This document shows positions 16,718 through 25,772 of a stretch of 64,000 nt of DNA, piece after piece. Made by a program: the position numbers and the translations under genes. The DNA comes from Flavobacterium endoglycinae. Its GTDB lineage: Bacteria > Bacteroidota > Bacteroidia > Flavobacteriales > Flavobacteriaceae. Location: contig NZ_CP071448.1 of NCBI RefSeq assembly GCF_017352115.1, positions 1,573,001 to 1,637,000 on the forward strand, given 5' to 3'. The notes below the pieces were generated by a model, which saw nothing but the letters and a program-made list of their open reading frames with translations, did not search any database and was not told where the DNA came from. Position 1 is the stretch's first letter, and each line of letters opens with the position of its first letter.

Positions 16718-19177
16718 TTATTTCATGTAACTCGCCGTCATCTTTTTAATTCTTTCTTGTAAAGTTTCGCTCGATAATTTTTCTCTCAGACGGTCGGTAA
16801 TTATTGGAAAACTAAAAGGTGTTGGTTTTAAACATTGTTTCCAAACGATTTTCTGATTGTTGATTCTTTCCAATGCCTGAATCAAACGTCCTTCTTCGAG
16901 CTGATGTTCGAATGTTTCTGTAAAAGCCTGCTGCAATAATAAATTATCAGGTTCGTAATCTCTGAAAACCTCAAAAATCAATTGAGAACCACTTTGCAGA
17001 TGTTTTGTTTTAACGGGTTTTCCAGGCATTCCGGTAAATACTAAGCCGGCAATAACTGCAATATCGCGAAATTTTCTTCGCGCCATTTCGGTTGAGTTTA
17101 AACTTTTCTGTAAATCATAATGTACATATGCAGTTGTAAATAAGTCATTATCAAAAACAGCTTCCATATCAATTTCCTGATCCGAAAGCAGTTCAAATCC
17201 ATAATCATTATACGCCAGCGAAAAAGTAATTGGCGACAGCAGACTGATTCTGTACGAAATTAAACTGGCCAAAGCTTCGTGTACATAACGACCTTCAAAA
17301 GGATAAAAAATAGCATGAAAACCTTCTCTGGTTTTAAAAGTTTCAATTAGAAATTCGTCATTATTAGGAACGATACTTTCTTTGCGCTGTCTGTCAAAAA
17401 TGGGTTTTAATGCTTTTAATTCCGGAGATAAGTTTTCGGTGTTAGCTGCATATAATTCTTCCCGAAGCAACTTACTCATTTGTGCCGATAATGTCATGCG
17501 TCCGCCCATCCAGCTGACGGTTTTTGATGTTTTCTTAGGATCGGCTTTTCGAACTAGAACCTGCATATTTTTAATCTGAAACAATTCCAGTCTTCTTCCT
17601 GCAAAAGTAAAAACGTCGCCGCGCTGTAATTTCGAAGCAAACCATTCTTCGATAGTTCCAATAAACCCGCCGCTTAAAAACTTTACATTCAAAACGGCAT
17701 CACCCACAATAGTTCCAATCTGCATTCGATGATGCATCGCAATAAAACGATTGTTGATTTTAAAACGTCCGTCTTCTTCAATTTCTACTTTTTTAAATTC
17801 ATCGTAAGCTTGCAAACTCTGGCTTCCGTTTGTAATAAAGTTGAGAATCCAATTCCAGTTTTCTTTAGTTATATTTTGATAACAGAAAGTCGTTTTTACT
17901 TCTTCAAAAATTTCATTTGGAAAAAATCCGTCAGAAACCGCCAGTGTATTTAAGTATTGCACCAAAACATCCCAGCTGTTTAAATACGGCATTCGATCTT
18001 CGACAACGGTTTTGGCAACTGCTTTTTTTAATGCCGAAGCTTCAATTAATTCCATAGCATGAGTAGCGAGAAAATAAATGACACTTTCTTTTCCCGGCTG
18101 GTGTCCGCTTCGTCCTGCTCTCTGCAAAAAACGCGCAACACCTTTTGGTCCGCCAACCTGAATAATAGTTTCTACGGGCGCAAAATCGACGCCGAGATCG
18201 AGACTCGAAGTACAAACCACGACTTTTAATTCTTCATGACGAATAGCGCTTTCGACCCATAACCGAATTTCTCTGCTGATACTGCCGTGATGCATGGCCA
18301 TTTCTCCTGCAAATTCAGGATATTTTTCTAAAATTGCCTGATACCAGATTTCGCAGGCAGAACGAACATTGGTGAAAATTAAAGTAGTTTTGCTTTTTCT
18401 GATAATTTTAGCCACCTCATCGATTAAATGTAATCCCATGTGTCCGCGCCACGGGTAACTTTCCATTTTCTCTGGAAGAATCGATTCTATTTTTATTTTT
18501 TTGTTGATATGAGCTTTTATTAAAACTGAATTTTGATACGCCTCAGAATCTGGACCTAACAAAACCTGCTGCGCTAATTCGAGATTACCAATGGTTGCCG
18601 AAATTCCCCAGATACGCATTTTAGGCGCAATAGTTTTAAGTCGGGAAAGAGCCAATTCCATTTGCACACCGCGCTTCGTTCCTAACAATTCATGCCATTC
18701 ATCTACTACAATTGAACCGCAATTGGCAAACGTTTTTTCGTATTGTTTTGCCGCCAGCAGAAGTTGTAAACTTTCGGGTGTTGTAATTAACAAATCCGGC
18801 ATTTTATTTTTCTGCTTCGCCCTTTCGCTTTGTGAAGTATCTCCCGACCGGATTCCGACAGTTAATTGCAAATCCAAATCATCGATAATTCGTTCAGCTG
18901 CTTGTTTAATTTCTACCGAAAGTGCACGCAGAGGCGTTATCCAGATTGCTTTTAATCCAGATTTGTGCTTCGTTTTATAATCGGGATTTTTTTTGATGTA
19001 ATCGAGAACTACCGGAAACCATAAAGCATAGGTTTTTCCGCTCCCTGTTGGTGCATTTAACAACCCGTTTTTGCCCTGCAGAAAAGCAGTCCAAGTCTGG
19101 GTTTGAAACGGAAATGCTTTCCAGCCCTGATCTCTAAACCAATTTTCGGCGATTATGTATAGTTCTTCTCGGTTCAT
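16718..19177 (-). CDS. Ligase-associated DNA damage response DEXH-box helicase (Lhr core type)
   Basis: An 819-residue superfamily 2 helicase of the Lhr-core type. Motifs: Walker A LNAPTGSGKTYALW, motif Ib TTPESL, DEXH box as VVDEWHELLGTKRG, motif III ISATIGN, motif V SSLDLGVDFAPV and motif VI FLQRAGRSGHQPG, followed by the winged-helix and beta-barrel Lhr-core domains that clamp single-stranded DNA. These enzymes move 3' to 5' on ssDNA and unwind RNA:DNA hybrids. It is the third gene of the exonuclease-ligase-helicase-pdeM operon; a 136-bp inverted-repeat element separates it from the ligase gene. Confidence 0.95.
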   Translation of the reverse strand: MNREELYIIAENWFRDQGWKAFPFQTQTWTAFLQGKNGLLNAPTGSGKTYALWFPVVLDYIKKNPDYKTKHKSGLKAIWITPLRALSVEIKQAAERIIDDLDLQLTVGIRSGDTSQSERAKQKNKMPDLLITTPESLQLLLAAKQYEKTFANCGSIVVDEWHELLGTKRGVQMELALSRLKTIAPKMRIWGISATIGNLELAQQVLLGPDSEAYQNSVLIKAHINKKIKIESILPEKMESYPWRGHMGLHLIDEVAKIIRKSKTTLIFTNVRSACEIWYQAILEKYPEFAGEMAMHHGSISREIRLWVESAIRHEELKVVVCTSSLDLGVDFAPVETIIQVGGPKGVARFLQRAGRSGHQPGKESVIYFLATHAMELIEASALKKAVAKTVVEDRMPYLNSWDVLVQYLNTLAVSDGFFPNEIFEEVKTTFCYQNITKENWNWILNFITNGSQSLQAYDEFKKVEIEEDGRFKINNRFIAMHHRMQIGTIVGDAVLNVKFLSGGFIGTIEEWFASKLQRGDVFTFAGRRLELFQIKNMQVLVRKADPKKTSKTVSWMGGRMTLSAQMSKLLREELYAANTENLSPELKALKPIFDRQRKESIVPNNDEFLIETFKTREGFHAIFYPFEGRYVHEALASLISYRISLLSPITFSLAYNDYGFELLSDQEIDMEAVFDNDLFTTAYVHYDLQKSLNSTEMARRKFRDIAVIAGLVFTGMPGKPVKTKHLQSGSQLIFEVFRDYEPDNLLLQQAFTETFEHQLEEGRLIQALERINNQKIVWKQCLKPTPFSFPIITDRLREKLSSETLQERIKKMTASYMK

Positions 19178-19190
19178 TTAAATAATTTAT

Positions 19191-19326
19191 TTTAACACAT
19201 AGAAACATAGATTTTCTTTGTGGTTAAAGGCGCTTCACTTTCATCAATACGCATAGCTATGTGTGGAAACTTGTTTCTTTTATATTCTTTTACAAACATT
19301 TTAGTCTATGTTTCTATGTGTTTAAA
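19191..19326. repeat. MITE-like palindromic element, family A copy 1
   Basis: A 136-bp element bounded by TTTAACACATAGAAACATAG (19191-19210) and CTATGTTTCTATGTGTTTAA (from 19306). A small palindrome CATAGCTATG lies in the middle. It has no coding capacity. It sits between the helicase and ligase genes and ends 2 bases before the ligase stop codon. Other copies: 20959-21097, 34564-34694 (inverted), 37082-37218. Confidence 0.85.
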
Positions 19327-19328
19327 AA

Positions 19329-20930
19329 TTACGAAATCATATTTTTTAAATCTTCAATAGAATTGGCGTCTTCTATTTTCTTGTCGTGTCGCCATCTTAA
19401 AATCCTTGGAAATCGTGTTGCTACACCGCTTTTGTGTCTTTTAGAAAGTGAAATTCCTTCGAAACCAATTTCAAAAACCAATTGAGGCGTTACACTTCGA
19501 ACGGGACCAAAACGCTCTAAAGTATTCTTTTTAATGAAATCATCAACACGTCGAAATTCAGCATCGGTTAAACCGGAATACGCTTTTGCGAAAGTTACGA
19601 GTTCTTTTTCACCGTTTTCATTTGTCTGCCAGAGTGCAAAAGTATAATCGGTAAAGAGGTTTGATCTTCGTCCGTGTCCGCGCATGGCATAGGTTAAAAC
19701 GGCATCTATGGTTAAAGGTTCTATTTTCCATTTCCACCAATCACCTTTTTTTCTCCCCACCTGATACGGCGATGTATTTCGTTTTAGCATCAAACCTTCG
19801 CTTCTCATTTCTCGGGCACGCATTCTCTCATTGGTAACATCTTCCCAAGTTTTTAACGAAACTCTTTCGGATAACCTAAATGGCGTATTTAAATCTTTAA
19901 TATCATCATATAAATTTTCCAGTAAAGCTCTTCTTTCGCTGTAAGCCAGATTTCGAACATCTTGACCTTCCCATTCTAAAATATCGTATGCTTTTAAAAT
20001 AACCGGCACTTTTTCGAGCAGATTGGCCGAAATGGTTTTGCGTCCAATTCTAGCTTGAAGATCATTAAATGTACCTATTTGATTGGATGGAAAAGCTAAT
20101 ATTTCGGCATCAATTACGGTTCCGTTTGGTATCAATCCAATGAAAGCCTGAAATTCTGGATATTTATCGGTTACCAGCTCCTCGCCTCTTGACCAGACAT
20201 AAATTTCATTGTCGCGAATAATAGTTTGCGAACGAATGCCGTCCCATTTATGTTCTATTGACCAATCTTCTGGACTCCCTAAATCTTCAATTTCTCCTTC
20301 AATGGGATAAGCGAGATAAAACGGATAAGGTTTTGAGAGATAATCTGAACTTTTTTCATCCAAAATCAATTCCTGAAAAGTGATTGTATTAGGATTCCAG
20401 TTTCCCATTAATTTATAAGCCAAAGCATCTTCATCTACATCTTCTGCTTTTGATAAAGCTCGTGTCATTAATTTTTGGCTTACGCCGATTCTGAAACTTC
20501 CGGTTATTAGTTTCGTAAAAACAAAACGTTCATAATAATTCAGAGCTTTCCAGTTTTCATGCAGATATTCTTTTTTCTCCGAATCGGGCTTCTTTTTCAA
20601 AGCGATTATTTCCTGTAAAAATTCGGTTAAACTTTTGTCAGAATGTTCGTTTGTAGTGGGAATTATCAATGCGATAGTTTCGGCCAAATCGCCTACAATA
20701 TGATAACTTTCTTCAAACAGCCACAACGGAATATTCGCTAATTCGTTTGCCCAAAGACGCAGCAAAGTGGTATTAACAGGTCGTGCCGGACGACGATGCG
20801 AAAGAATCGCAATGGTCCAGACTTTATCCTCAGGCGATGCATTTTTAAAATACATCGTAAGGGCATCGACTTTTACATTCGTCTTATTGGAGCTGTCCAG
20901 CGTTTTTATGAGTTGGGCAAAGTTTTTCAT
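19329..20930 (-). CDS. ATP-dependent DNA ligase of the ligase-associated repair cluster
   Basis: A 533-residue ATP-dependent ligase. The N-terminal ~200 residues form the DNA-binding domain; Lys228 in SIEHKWDGIR is the adenylated lysine of motif I (KxDG); further nucleotidyltransferase motifs are SRGEELVTDKYPE, DAEILAF (motif IV), EGLMLKRNTSPYQVGRKKGDWWKWK (motifs IV-V). A C-terminal OB-fold follows. It seals nicks during repair, in addition to the replicative NAD-dependent LigA expected elsewhere. It lies between the exonuclease and helicase genes of the cluster, and repeat elements of the same family flank it on both sides. Confidence 0.95.
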   Translation of the reverse strand: MKNFAQLIKTLDSSNKTNVKVDALTMYFKNASPEDKVWTIAILSHRRPARPVNTTLLRLWANELANIPLWLFEESYHIVGDLAETIALIIPTTNEHSDKSLTEFLQEIIALKKKPDSEKKEYLHENWKALNYYERFVFTKLITGSFRIGVSQKLMTRALSKAEDVDEDALAYKLMGNWNPNTITFQELILDEKSSDYLSKPYPFYLAYPIEGEIEDLGSPEDWSIEHKWDGIRSQTIIRDNEIYVWSRGEELVTDKYPEFQAFIGLIPNGTVIDAEILAFPSNQIGTFNDLQARIGRKTISANLLEKVPVILKAYDILEWEGQDVRNLAYSERRALLENLYDDIKDLNTPFRLSERVSLKTWEDVTNERMRAREMRSEGLMLKRNTSPYQVGRKKGDWWKWKIEPLTIDAVLTYAMRGHGRRSNLFTDYTFALWQTNENGEKELVTFAKAYSGLTDAEFRRVDDFIKKNTLERFGPVRSVTPQLVFEIGFEGISLSKRHKSGVATRFPRILRWRHDKKIEDANSIEDLKNMIS

Positions 20931-20958
20931 TTTTACATCCTATCGTTGAGCATAATTA

Positions 20959-21097
20959 GTAAACCCATAGAATCATTGGTTTTCTTTGTCGTTAAAGGCA
21001 TTTCATTTATTTAAAAAAACATAGCTATGTGTGAAAACTAGTTTTTTTCTTTACCTTCTTTTGATTTCAATTTTAACCTATGTTTCTAAGTGTTTAA
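20959..21097. repeat. MITE-like palindromic element, family A copy 2 (degenerate)
   Basis: Same internal order as the copy at 37082: CATAGAATCAT, TTTCTTTGTCGTTAAAGGC, ACATAGCTATGTGTGAAAAC, then CCTATGTTTCTAAGTGTTTA. The left end has decayed (AAACCCATAG). It lies between the exonuclease and ligase genes. Confidence 0.75.
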
Positions 21098-21111
21098 TTT
21101 TTTCGTAATTA

Positions 21112-22167
21112 TTATTTTTCTGAAATAATCGAAGTCTGGACTTGATCTATTTCTACTTCTTTTTCATCTTTTTCCATTTCTGCACTTTCGCCTTCATATT
21201 GCGTTTTCTCGGTTCTGGCATCGTAACCTAATTCTCTTAAATATTTAGCAAAAATATCCGTATAACCATGTGTACAGATTACCTTTTCGGCACCGGTTGC
21301 TTTTATACTTCCTAATAAAGAATGCCAGTCGCAGTGATCACTTAATACGAAACCTTTATCAATAGCTCTTCTTCTTCTTGCTCCGCGAAAGGCCATCCAT
21401 CCGCTGGCTGCTCCAGTCACAAAAGGTGTCATTTTTCTAATCCAGATACTTCCGTGTGCGCTTGGCGGCGCCAAAACTATATTTCCTAAAAGAGCTTCTC
21501 GTTTGGTTTCTCTTGTTATTAATTCGGTTGGAGGAAAATAAACCATTGGCCGTAAAACATTCGTCATATTTTCGATGGCACCGTGAGTGTAGATTTTGCC
21601 AATATCGGTATCAAGATATTTTAAAAGTCTTTGTGCTTTTCCTAAAGAATAACCAAATAGAATTGAAGTTCTGCCTTCGGCTTTATTTTCTGCCCACCAA
21701 TTATTAATTTCCGAAATTACTTCGGCCTGTGGTGTCCAATTGAAAGCCGGAAGACCAAAAGTACATTCGGTTATAAAAGTGTGGCATTTTATGCTTTCGT
21801 AAGGGGTAGAAATTCCATCATCTTCGGTTTTGTAATCGCCTGTAAAAACCCAGACTTCGCCTTTATGTTCTACCCTGATCTGAGAACTTCCAATAATATG
21901 TCCGGCAGGATGAAGCGAAAATTTTACATTATTGATTACAAAGGTTTCGCCCCATTCTTTTCCCGTCACATTTATTTCCCCCAATCGATGGCGGATAATA
22001 GGAATATTGGTATGATGTGTAATGTAATTTTGATGTCCCCAGCGAGCATGATCTGAATGTCCGTGTGTAATAATGGCATTTTTTACAGGTCTCCACGGAT
22101 CAAGATAAACATCGGCCTGCTGGCAGTAAATACCTTTGTCGTTAAAAGCTAAAAGCGGTATTTTCAT
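21112..22167 (-). CDS. Ligase-associated DNA damage response exonuclease (MBL fold)
   Basis: From ATG 22167 a 351-residue metallo-beta-lactamase/beta-CASP protein; a TTG three codons upstream is in frame but less likely. Metal ligands: HGHSDHARWGHQ (HxHxDH), GHIIGSSQ, TGDYK and late His residues in SDHCDWHSL and THGYTD. Related enzymes in this cluster are nucleases acting on DNA ends, and the name exonuclease is by family. It is the first gene of the minus-strand operon that continues with ligase, helicase and pdeM. The highly charged tail (EMEKDEKEVEIDQV) is not part of the fold. Confidence 0.93.
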   Translation of the reverse strand: MKIPLLAFNDKGIYCQQADVYLDPWRPVKNAIITHGHSDHARWGHQNYITHHTNIPIIRHRLGEINVTGKEWGETFVINNVKFSLHPAGHIIGSSQIRVEHKGEVWVFTGDYKTEDDGISTPYESIKCHTFITECTFGLPAFNWTPQAEVISEINNWWAENKAEGRTSILFGYSLGKAQRLLKYLDTDIGKIYTHGAIENMTNVLRPMVYFPPTELITRETKREALLGNIVLAPPSAHGSIWIRKMTPFVTGAASGWMAFRGARRRRAIDKGFVLSDHCDWHSLLGSIKATGAEKVICTHGYTDIFAKYLRELGYDARTEKTQYEGESAEMEKDEKEVEIDQVQTSIISEK

Positions 22168-22203
22168 AGTAATCAAATTAAGACATTCTTTTTAGAAGTA
22201 ACT

Positions 22204-22211
22204 CAAATTTA
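22204..22211 (-). promoter_or_regulatory. Promoter of the ligase-associated repair operon
   Basis: Minus-strand TAAATTTG, 36 bases before the exonuclease ATG. It is the only TAnnTTTG box seen just upstream of the four-gene cluster. No SOS-type operator was recognised. Confidence 0.55.
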
Positions 22212-22309
22212 AAGCTTTATAAAATGAGTTATTTTACAACTTCACTAGATTAGTTTATTAAATTACAACTTTTTAATATTGTATTGTGATATAATCAAAT
22301 TATCATTTG

Positions 22310-22317
22310 TACTTTTG
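22310..22317 (+). promoter_or_regulatory. Promoter of pruA
   Basis: TACTTTTG with a TTG at 22284-22286, 23 bases upstream, which fits the Bacteroidota two-part consensus. It lies 42 bases before the start codon. Confidence 0.7.
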
Positions 22318-22359
22318 TAAAAAATTAAACAATTCGTAAATTTTAAAATAATTTATCCC

Positions 22360-23985
22360 ATGTTAAAAGGATTCTTTCATGTACCAAAAGCGGTAAACGA
22401 GCCTGTAAAAAGCTACGCACCGAACTCACCAGAAAAAGCAGCTGTTCAGGCAGCGTACACCACAATGTGGAATTCTCAAATTGACGTTCCTTTATATATT
22501 GGAAGCGAAGAAATCAGAACTGGAAACACAAAAAACATTACAGCTCCTCATGATCACCAGCACGTAGTTGGAAAATATCATTTAGCTGAAAAAAAACATA
22601 TTGAAAGCGCCATTGCCAACGCTCTTGAAGCAAGAAAAGCATGGGCAAACATGGCATGGGAACAACGTGCTGCTATTTTCTTAAAAGCTGCTGAACTTAT
22701 TGCTGGACCATACAGAGCTCGTATTAACGCTGCTACTATGATTGGCCAGTCTAAAAATATTCACCAAGCAGAAATCGATTCTTCTTGCGAGTTAATCGAC
22801 TTCTTACGTTACAATGTTGAGTTTATGACTCAAATCTACAACGATCAGCCAAAATCAGATTCTACTGTTTGGAACCGTGTAGAGTACAGACCATTAGAAG
22901 GTTTTGTTTATGCAATTACTCCATTCAACTTTACTGCTATTGCTGCAAATCTTCCTGCAAGTGCCGCTATGATGGGTAACGTTGTGGTTTGGAAACCAAG
23001 TGACAGCCAAGTATTTTCTGCAAAAATTATTGTAGACGTTTTCAAAGAAGCTGGAGTTCCAGACGGAGTTATTAATGTAGTTTTCGGAGATGCTTTAATG
23101 ATTACTGATACTGTTTTAGCCAGCCGTGATTTTGCTGGGATTCACTTTACAGGATCAACTCACGTATTTAAAGATATCTGGGCTAAAATTGGTGCAAACA
23201 TCAACAACTATAAAACATATCCAAGAATCGTTGGTGAAACTGGAGGTAAAGATTTTATCATTGCTCATCCAAGTGCAAATGTAAAACAAGTAGTTACTGG
23301 AATTACTCGTGGAGCATTTGAATTCCAAGGGCAAAAATGTTCTGCAGCTTCTAGAGCTTATATTCCTCAAAGTTTATGGCCAGCTGTAAAAGAGCAGTTA
23401 ATTGCTGATGTAAAATCTATGAAAATGGGTTCTCCAGAAGATTTTGGAAACTTTATTACGGCAGTTATCCACGAAGGTTCTTTTGACAAATTAGCCAGCT
23501 ACATTGACCAAGCTAAAAAAGATGCCGATGCAGAAATCATCGTTGGAGGAAATTACGATAAATCTGTTGGATACTTTATTGAGCCAACGGTTATTGTAAC
23601 TACAAATCCAAAATATACTACAATGGAAACTGAGTTGTTTGGACCAGTTATCACACTTTACGTTTACGAAGATGCTAAATGGGAAGAAACTCTTGAATTA
23701 GTTGATACTACTTCTGAGTATGCTTTAACAGGAGCAGTTTTCAGCCAAGATCGTTATGCAATTGAAGTGGCTACCACTAAATTACAAAATGCGGCTGGTA
23801 ACTTCTATATTAATGACAAACCAACTGGAGCTGTTGTAGGAATGCAGCCATTTGGTGGAGCTAGAGCTTCTGGAACTAACGATAAAGCTGGTTCGGCATT
23901 GAACTTATTACGCTGGGCTTCTCCAAGAACTATTAAAGAAACTTTTGTAACGCCAGAAGATTACAGATACCCTTTCTTAGGATAA
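22360..23985 (+). CDS. pruA: L-glutamate gamma-semialdehyde dehydrogenase (1-pyrroline-5-carboxylate dehydrogenase)
   Basis: A 541-residue aldehyde dehydrogenase matching the stand-alone P5C dehydrogenase type (about 540 residues). It oxidises glutamate semialdehyde to glutamate with NAD in proline catabolism. Visible motifs: ITPFNFTAIAANLP, VVWKPSDSQ, the catalytic Glu in IVGETGGKDF, catalytic Cys327 in FQGQKCSAASRAY, and METELFGPV. Not fused to proline dehydrogenase as in E. coli PutA. It is monocistronic with its own promoter and a strong terminator at 24007-24036. The codon and base use match its neighbours. Confidence 0.95.
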   Translation: MLKGFFHVPKAVNEPVKSYAPNSPEKAAVQAAYTTMWNSQIDVPLYIGSEEIRTGNTKNITAPHDHQHVVGKYHLAEKKHIESAIANALEARKAWANMAWEQRAAIFLKAAELIAGPYRARINAATMIGQSKNIHQAEIDSSCELIDFLRYNVEFMTQIYNDQPKSDSTVWNRVEYRPLEGFVYAITPFNFTAIAANLPASAAMMGNVVVWKPSDSQVFSAKIIVDVFKEAGVPDGVINVVFGDALMITDTVLASRDFAGIHFTGSTHVFKDIWAKIGANINNYKTYPRIVGETGGKDFIIAHPSANVKQVVTGITRGAFEFQGQKCSAASRAYIPQSLWPAVKEQLIADVKSMKMGSPEDFGNFITAVIHEGSFDKLASYIDQAKKDADAEIIVGGNYDKSVGYFIEPTVIVTTNPKYTTMETELFGPVITLYVYEDAKWEETLELVDTTSEYALTGAVFSQDRYAIEVATTKLQNAAGNFYINDKPTGAVVGMQPFGGARASGTNDKAGSALNLLRWASPRTIKETFVTPEDYRYPFLG

Positions 23986-24006
23986 TCTTTTGACTATCAA
24001 ATATAA

Positions 24007-24036
24007 AAACCCCGACTCTTTACTGATTCGGGGTTT
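24007..24036 (+). terminator. pruA terminator
   Basis: AAACCCCGA pairs with TCGGGGTTT, followed by TGTTTTTATT. Confidence 0.85.
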
Positions 24037-24179
24037 TGTTTTTATTACAAATTAGTTCGTACAAGTTTATTTTGTAATACTTTTCTTATTATATTGAAAT
24101 TCAGCGTTTTAAAGCAACGAAAAAACTTATTTTATTATTTTTAAAACGTTTAGCTCCTATTTTAGAAAAACCCTCACCA

Positions 24180-24187
24180 TACTTTTG
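24180..24187 (+). promoter_or_regulatory. Promoter of the hypothetical gene at 24233
   Basis: TACTTTTG, 45 bases before the start codon. No TTG -33 element is evident. Confidence 0.5.
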
Positions 24188-24232
24188 TCTCATTATTAAT
24201 ACCGCTTTTAAAATAAATTAAAAAAAGAAAAT

Positions 24233-24964
24233 ATGAGAAATTTAAACAATGTTCCGAAGGTGATTTTAGAATCAAAAAGTATTGGTCATCCTATAAATTT
24301 TAAATGGACAAAAAAGAAAATTGATGAATTACTGGATCCGCTTGAAGGTAATGAAGATTTTGAAAATACTTTAATGCAGATTAATCATAAAGCTTCGGTA
24401 GGATTAGCTGCTGCTCTGCTTGAATGGATCTACTGGCGTTTTACAGGTTATACGCAACATTTTTTAGATACACAAAAACGTATTGAAGCGCTTTGGTGTT
24501 CTATTAATAACCGCGAACAAACACTTCCGTTATTATTTGATACTGATCTTGATTTACCAGCTACAGGTTCTGTAAACGGTGCCTTATGGATTGCTTTAAT
24601 GAATGTTAGAATGATTGATGTTCGTTATAGAAAAGGATCTTACTTTTTACAGACTGAACTTATTGGACTTATATTATTAGCACGTCATATTACTCCAAAA
24701 AAGAAAAAATTTGACATTTGGTTTAATGAAGTTTTAACGAAATTAATTCTTCAATATCCTTGTCAATATAGAGCGCAAGATTTGGATGAAACCGATGAAG
24801 CTGTTTATGATTCATCACATGAGCCAGCAATTTCACGTGAATTCTTCTTTGATGCGGAATTTGTATGCTCAGCAGAAGCTTCTGAAACTGCACTTCATAA
24901 TTTTATAGACAACCTAGATCTTAAAGCAAATCCGTTTTTAAATTTTTCTAGAAAAGCATCTTAA
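24233..24964 (+). CDS. Hypothetical protein, 243 residues
   Basis: I do not recognise this protein. It has no signal peptide and no clear membrane segment; it looks globular and mostly helical, with a Trp-rich stretch ALLEWIYWRFTGYTQHFLDTQKRIEALW at about 63-90 and a strongly acidic region (QDLDETDEAVYDSSHEP) near 185. Many conserved-looking aromatic residues suggest a real folded protein. It has its own -7 box and a strong hairpin terminator, so it is a single-gene unit between pruA and the convergent rsmG gene. A cytoplasmic location is inferred; no function is proposed. Confidence 0.75.
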   Translation: MRNLNNVPKVILESKSIGHPINFKWTKKKIDELLDPLEGNEDFENTLMQINHKASVGLAAALLEWIYWRFTGYTQHFLDTQKRIEALWCSINNREQTLPLLFDTDLDLPATGSVNGALWIALMNVRMIDVRYRKGSYFLQTELIGLILLARHITPKKKKFDIWFNEVLTKLILQYPCQYRAQDLDETDEAVYDSSHEPAISREFFFDAEFVCSAEASETALHNFIDNLDLKANPFLNFSRKAS

Positions 24965-24986
24965 TTTTAATTTGATTCTACACAAA

Positions 24987-25020
24987 AACAACCCGTTTAG
25001 AGTTTTCTAAACGGGTTGTT
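24987..25020. terminator. Two-way terminator between the hypothetical gene and rsmG
   Basis: AACAACCCGTTTAGA pairs with TCTAAACGGGTTGTT. T-rich sequence follows on the plus strand and A-rich sequence (AAAAA) precedes it, so it can serve both convergent genes. Confidence 0.85.
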
Positions 25021-25035
25021 TCTTTTATATAGAAT

Positions 25036-25665
25036 TTAAGGTTTAAATTTTAAAGGAAGATGAACCACTTTTTTAGTTTCGAAAAATTCATCTTCAAAAA
25101 AATCTGCCAGATCATATAAAGTGGCATTTGGAAAATCTTTTAATTCTTCGGCTAAATCCCCTCCTTTTAAATACAGAATTCCATTTTTTAAAAGATGTTT
25201 GTGCTGTTTTTTGATTTTATCTTTAATCCAGGAAACAAAATCCGGCATATTCGTAACGGCACGGCTCACAATAAAATCGAAGTCGCCTTTTACTAATTCT
25301 GCACGTTTTTGTTCTGCTTTTACATTCTTTAATTCTAATGCATCAACAACGCCTTGAACTACTTTTATTTTTTTGGCGATAACATCAATTAAATAAAAAC
25401 GTGTTTCAGGAAAAAGAATCGCTAACGGAATTCCTGGAAAACCTCCGCCGGTTCCAACATCTAAAACGGTTGCTCCAGGTTCGAATTTCATAACCTTGGC
25501 AATTCCTAATGAATGCAAAATATGTTTAGTATATAATGAATCAATGTCTTTACGTGAAATCACATTAATTTTCTCGTTCCAATCGTGGTATAAAAAGTCT
25601 AATTTTTGAAATTGTTCAATTTGAAGTTCGGTCAAATTGGGAAAATATTTCAATATCTCATCCAT
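25036..25665 (-). CDS. rsmG: 16S rRNA (guanine(527)-N(7))-methyltransferase RsmG
   Basis: A 209-residue SAM-dependent methyltransferase of normal family length. The GidB signature is clear: FLYHDWNEKINVISRKD at about 24-40 and the SAM loop LDVGTGGGFPGIPLAILFP at about 68-86, then VVQGVVDALELKNV, FDFIVSRAVTNMPDFVSW and LKGGDLAEEL. It methylates N7 of G527 in 16S rRNA. It is divergent from the desaturase gene and has a -7 box at 25682-25689. Confidence 0.96.
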   Translation of the reverse strand: MDEILKYFPNLTELQIEQFQKLDFLYHDWNEKINVISRKDIDSLYTKHILHSLGIAKVMKFEPGATVLDVGTGGGFPGIPLAILFPETRFYLIDVIAKKIKVVQGVVDALELKNVKAEQKRAELVKGDFDFIVSRAVTNMPDFVSWIKDKIKKQHKHLLKNGILYLKGGDLAEELKDFPNATLYDLADFFEDEFFETKKVVHLPLKFKP

Positions 25666-25681
25666 TGCTCTAAATTTTTAA

Positions 25682-25689
25682 CAAAAGTA
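25682..25689 (-). promoter_or_regulatory. Promoter of rsmG
   Basis: Minus-strand TACTTTTG, 16 bases before the start codon, giving a very short leader. The nearest TTG is 25 bases upstream. Confidence 0.6.
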
Positions 25690-25745
25690 CTACTTTACGA
25701 TTGAAATATTTAACTCAATTTTGCAAATTGAAAATTTATAATAAT

Positions 25746-25753
25746 TACCTTTG
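25746..25753 (+). promoter_or_regulatory. Promoter of the desaturase gene
   Basis: TACCTTTG with TTG at 25721-25723, 22 bases upstream; 19 bases before the ATG at 25773. Confidence 0.65.
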
Positions 25754-25772
25754 AAAACTATTTAAAATAATT

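Noticed and set aside
19178..21111. CRISPR-like array around the ligase gene
   Set aside because: The repeats are ~135-bp inverted-end elements separated by a whole gene, with no short regular spacers and no cas genes.
22168..22176. TTG start for the repair-cluster exonuclease
   Set aside because: An ATG three codons downstream gives the normal N terminus MKIPLL and is the more likely start.
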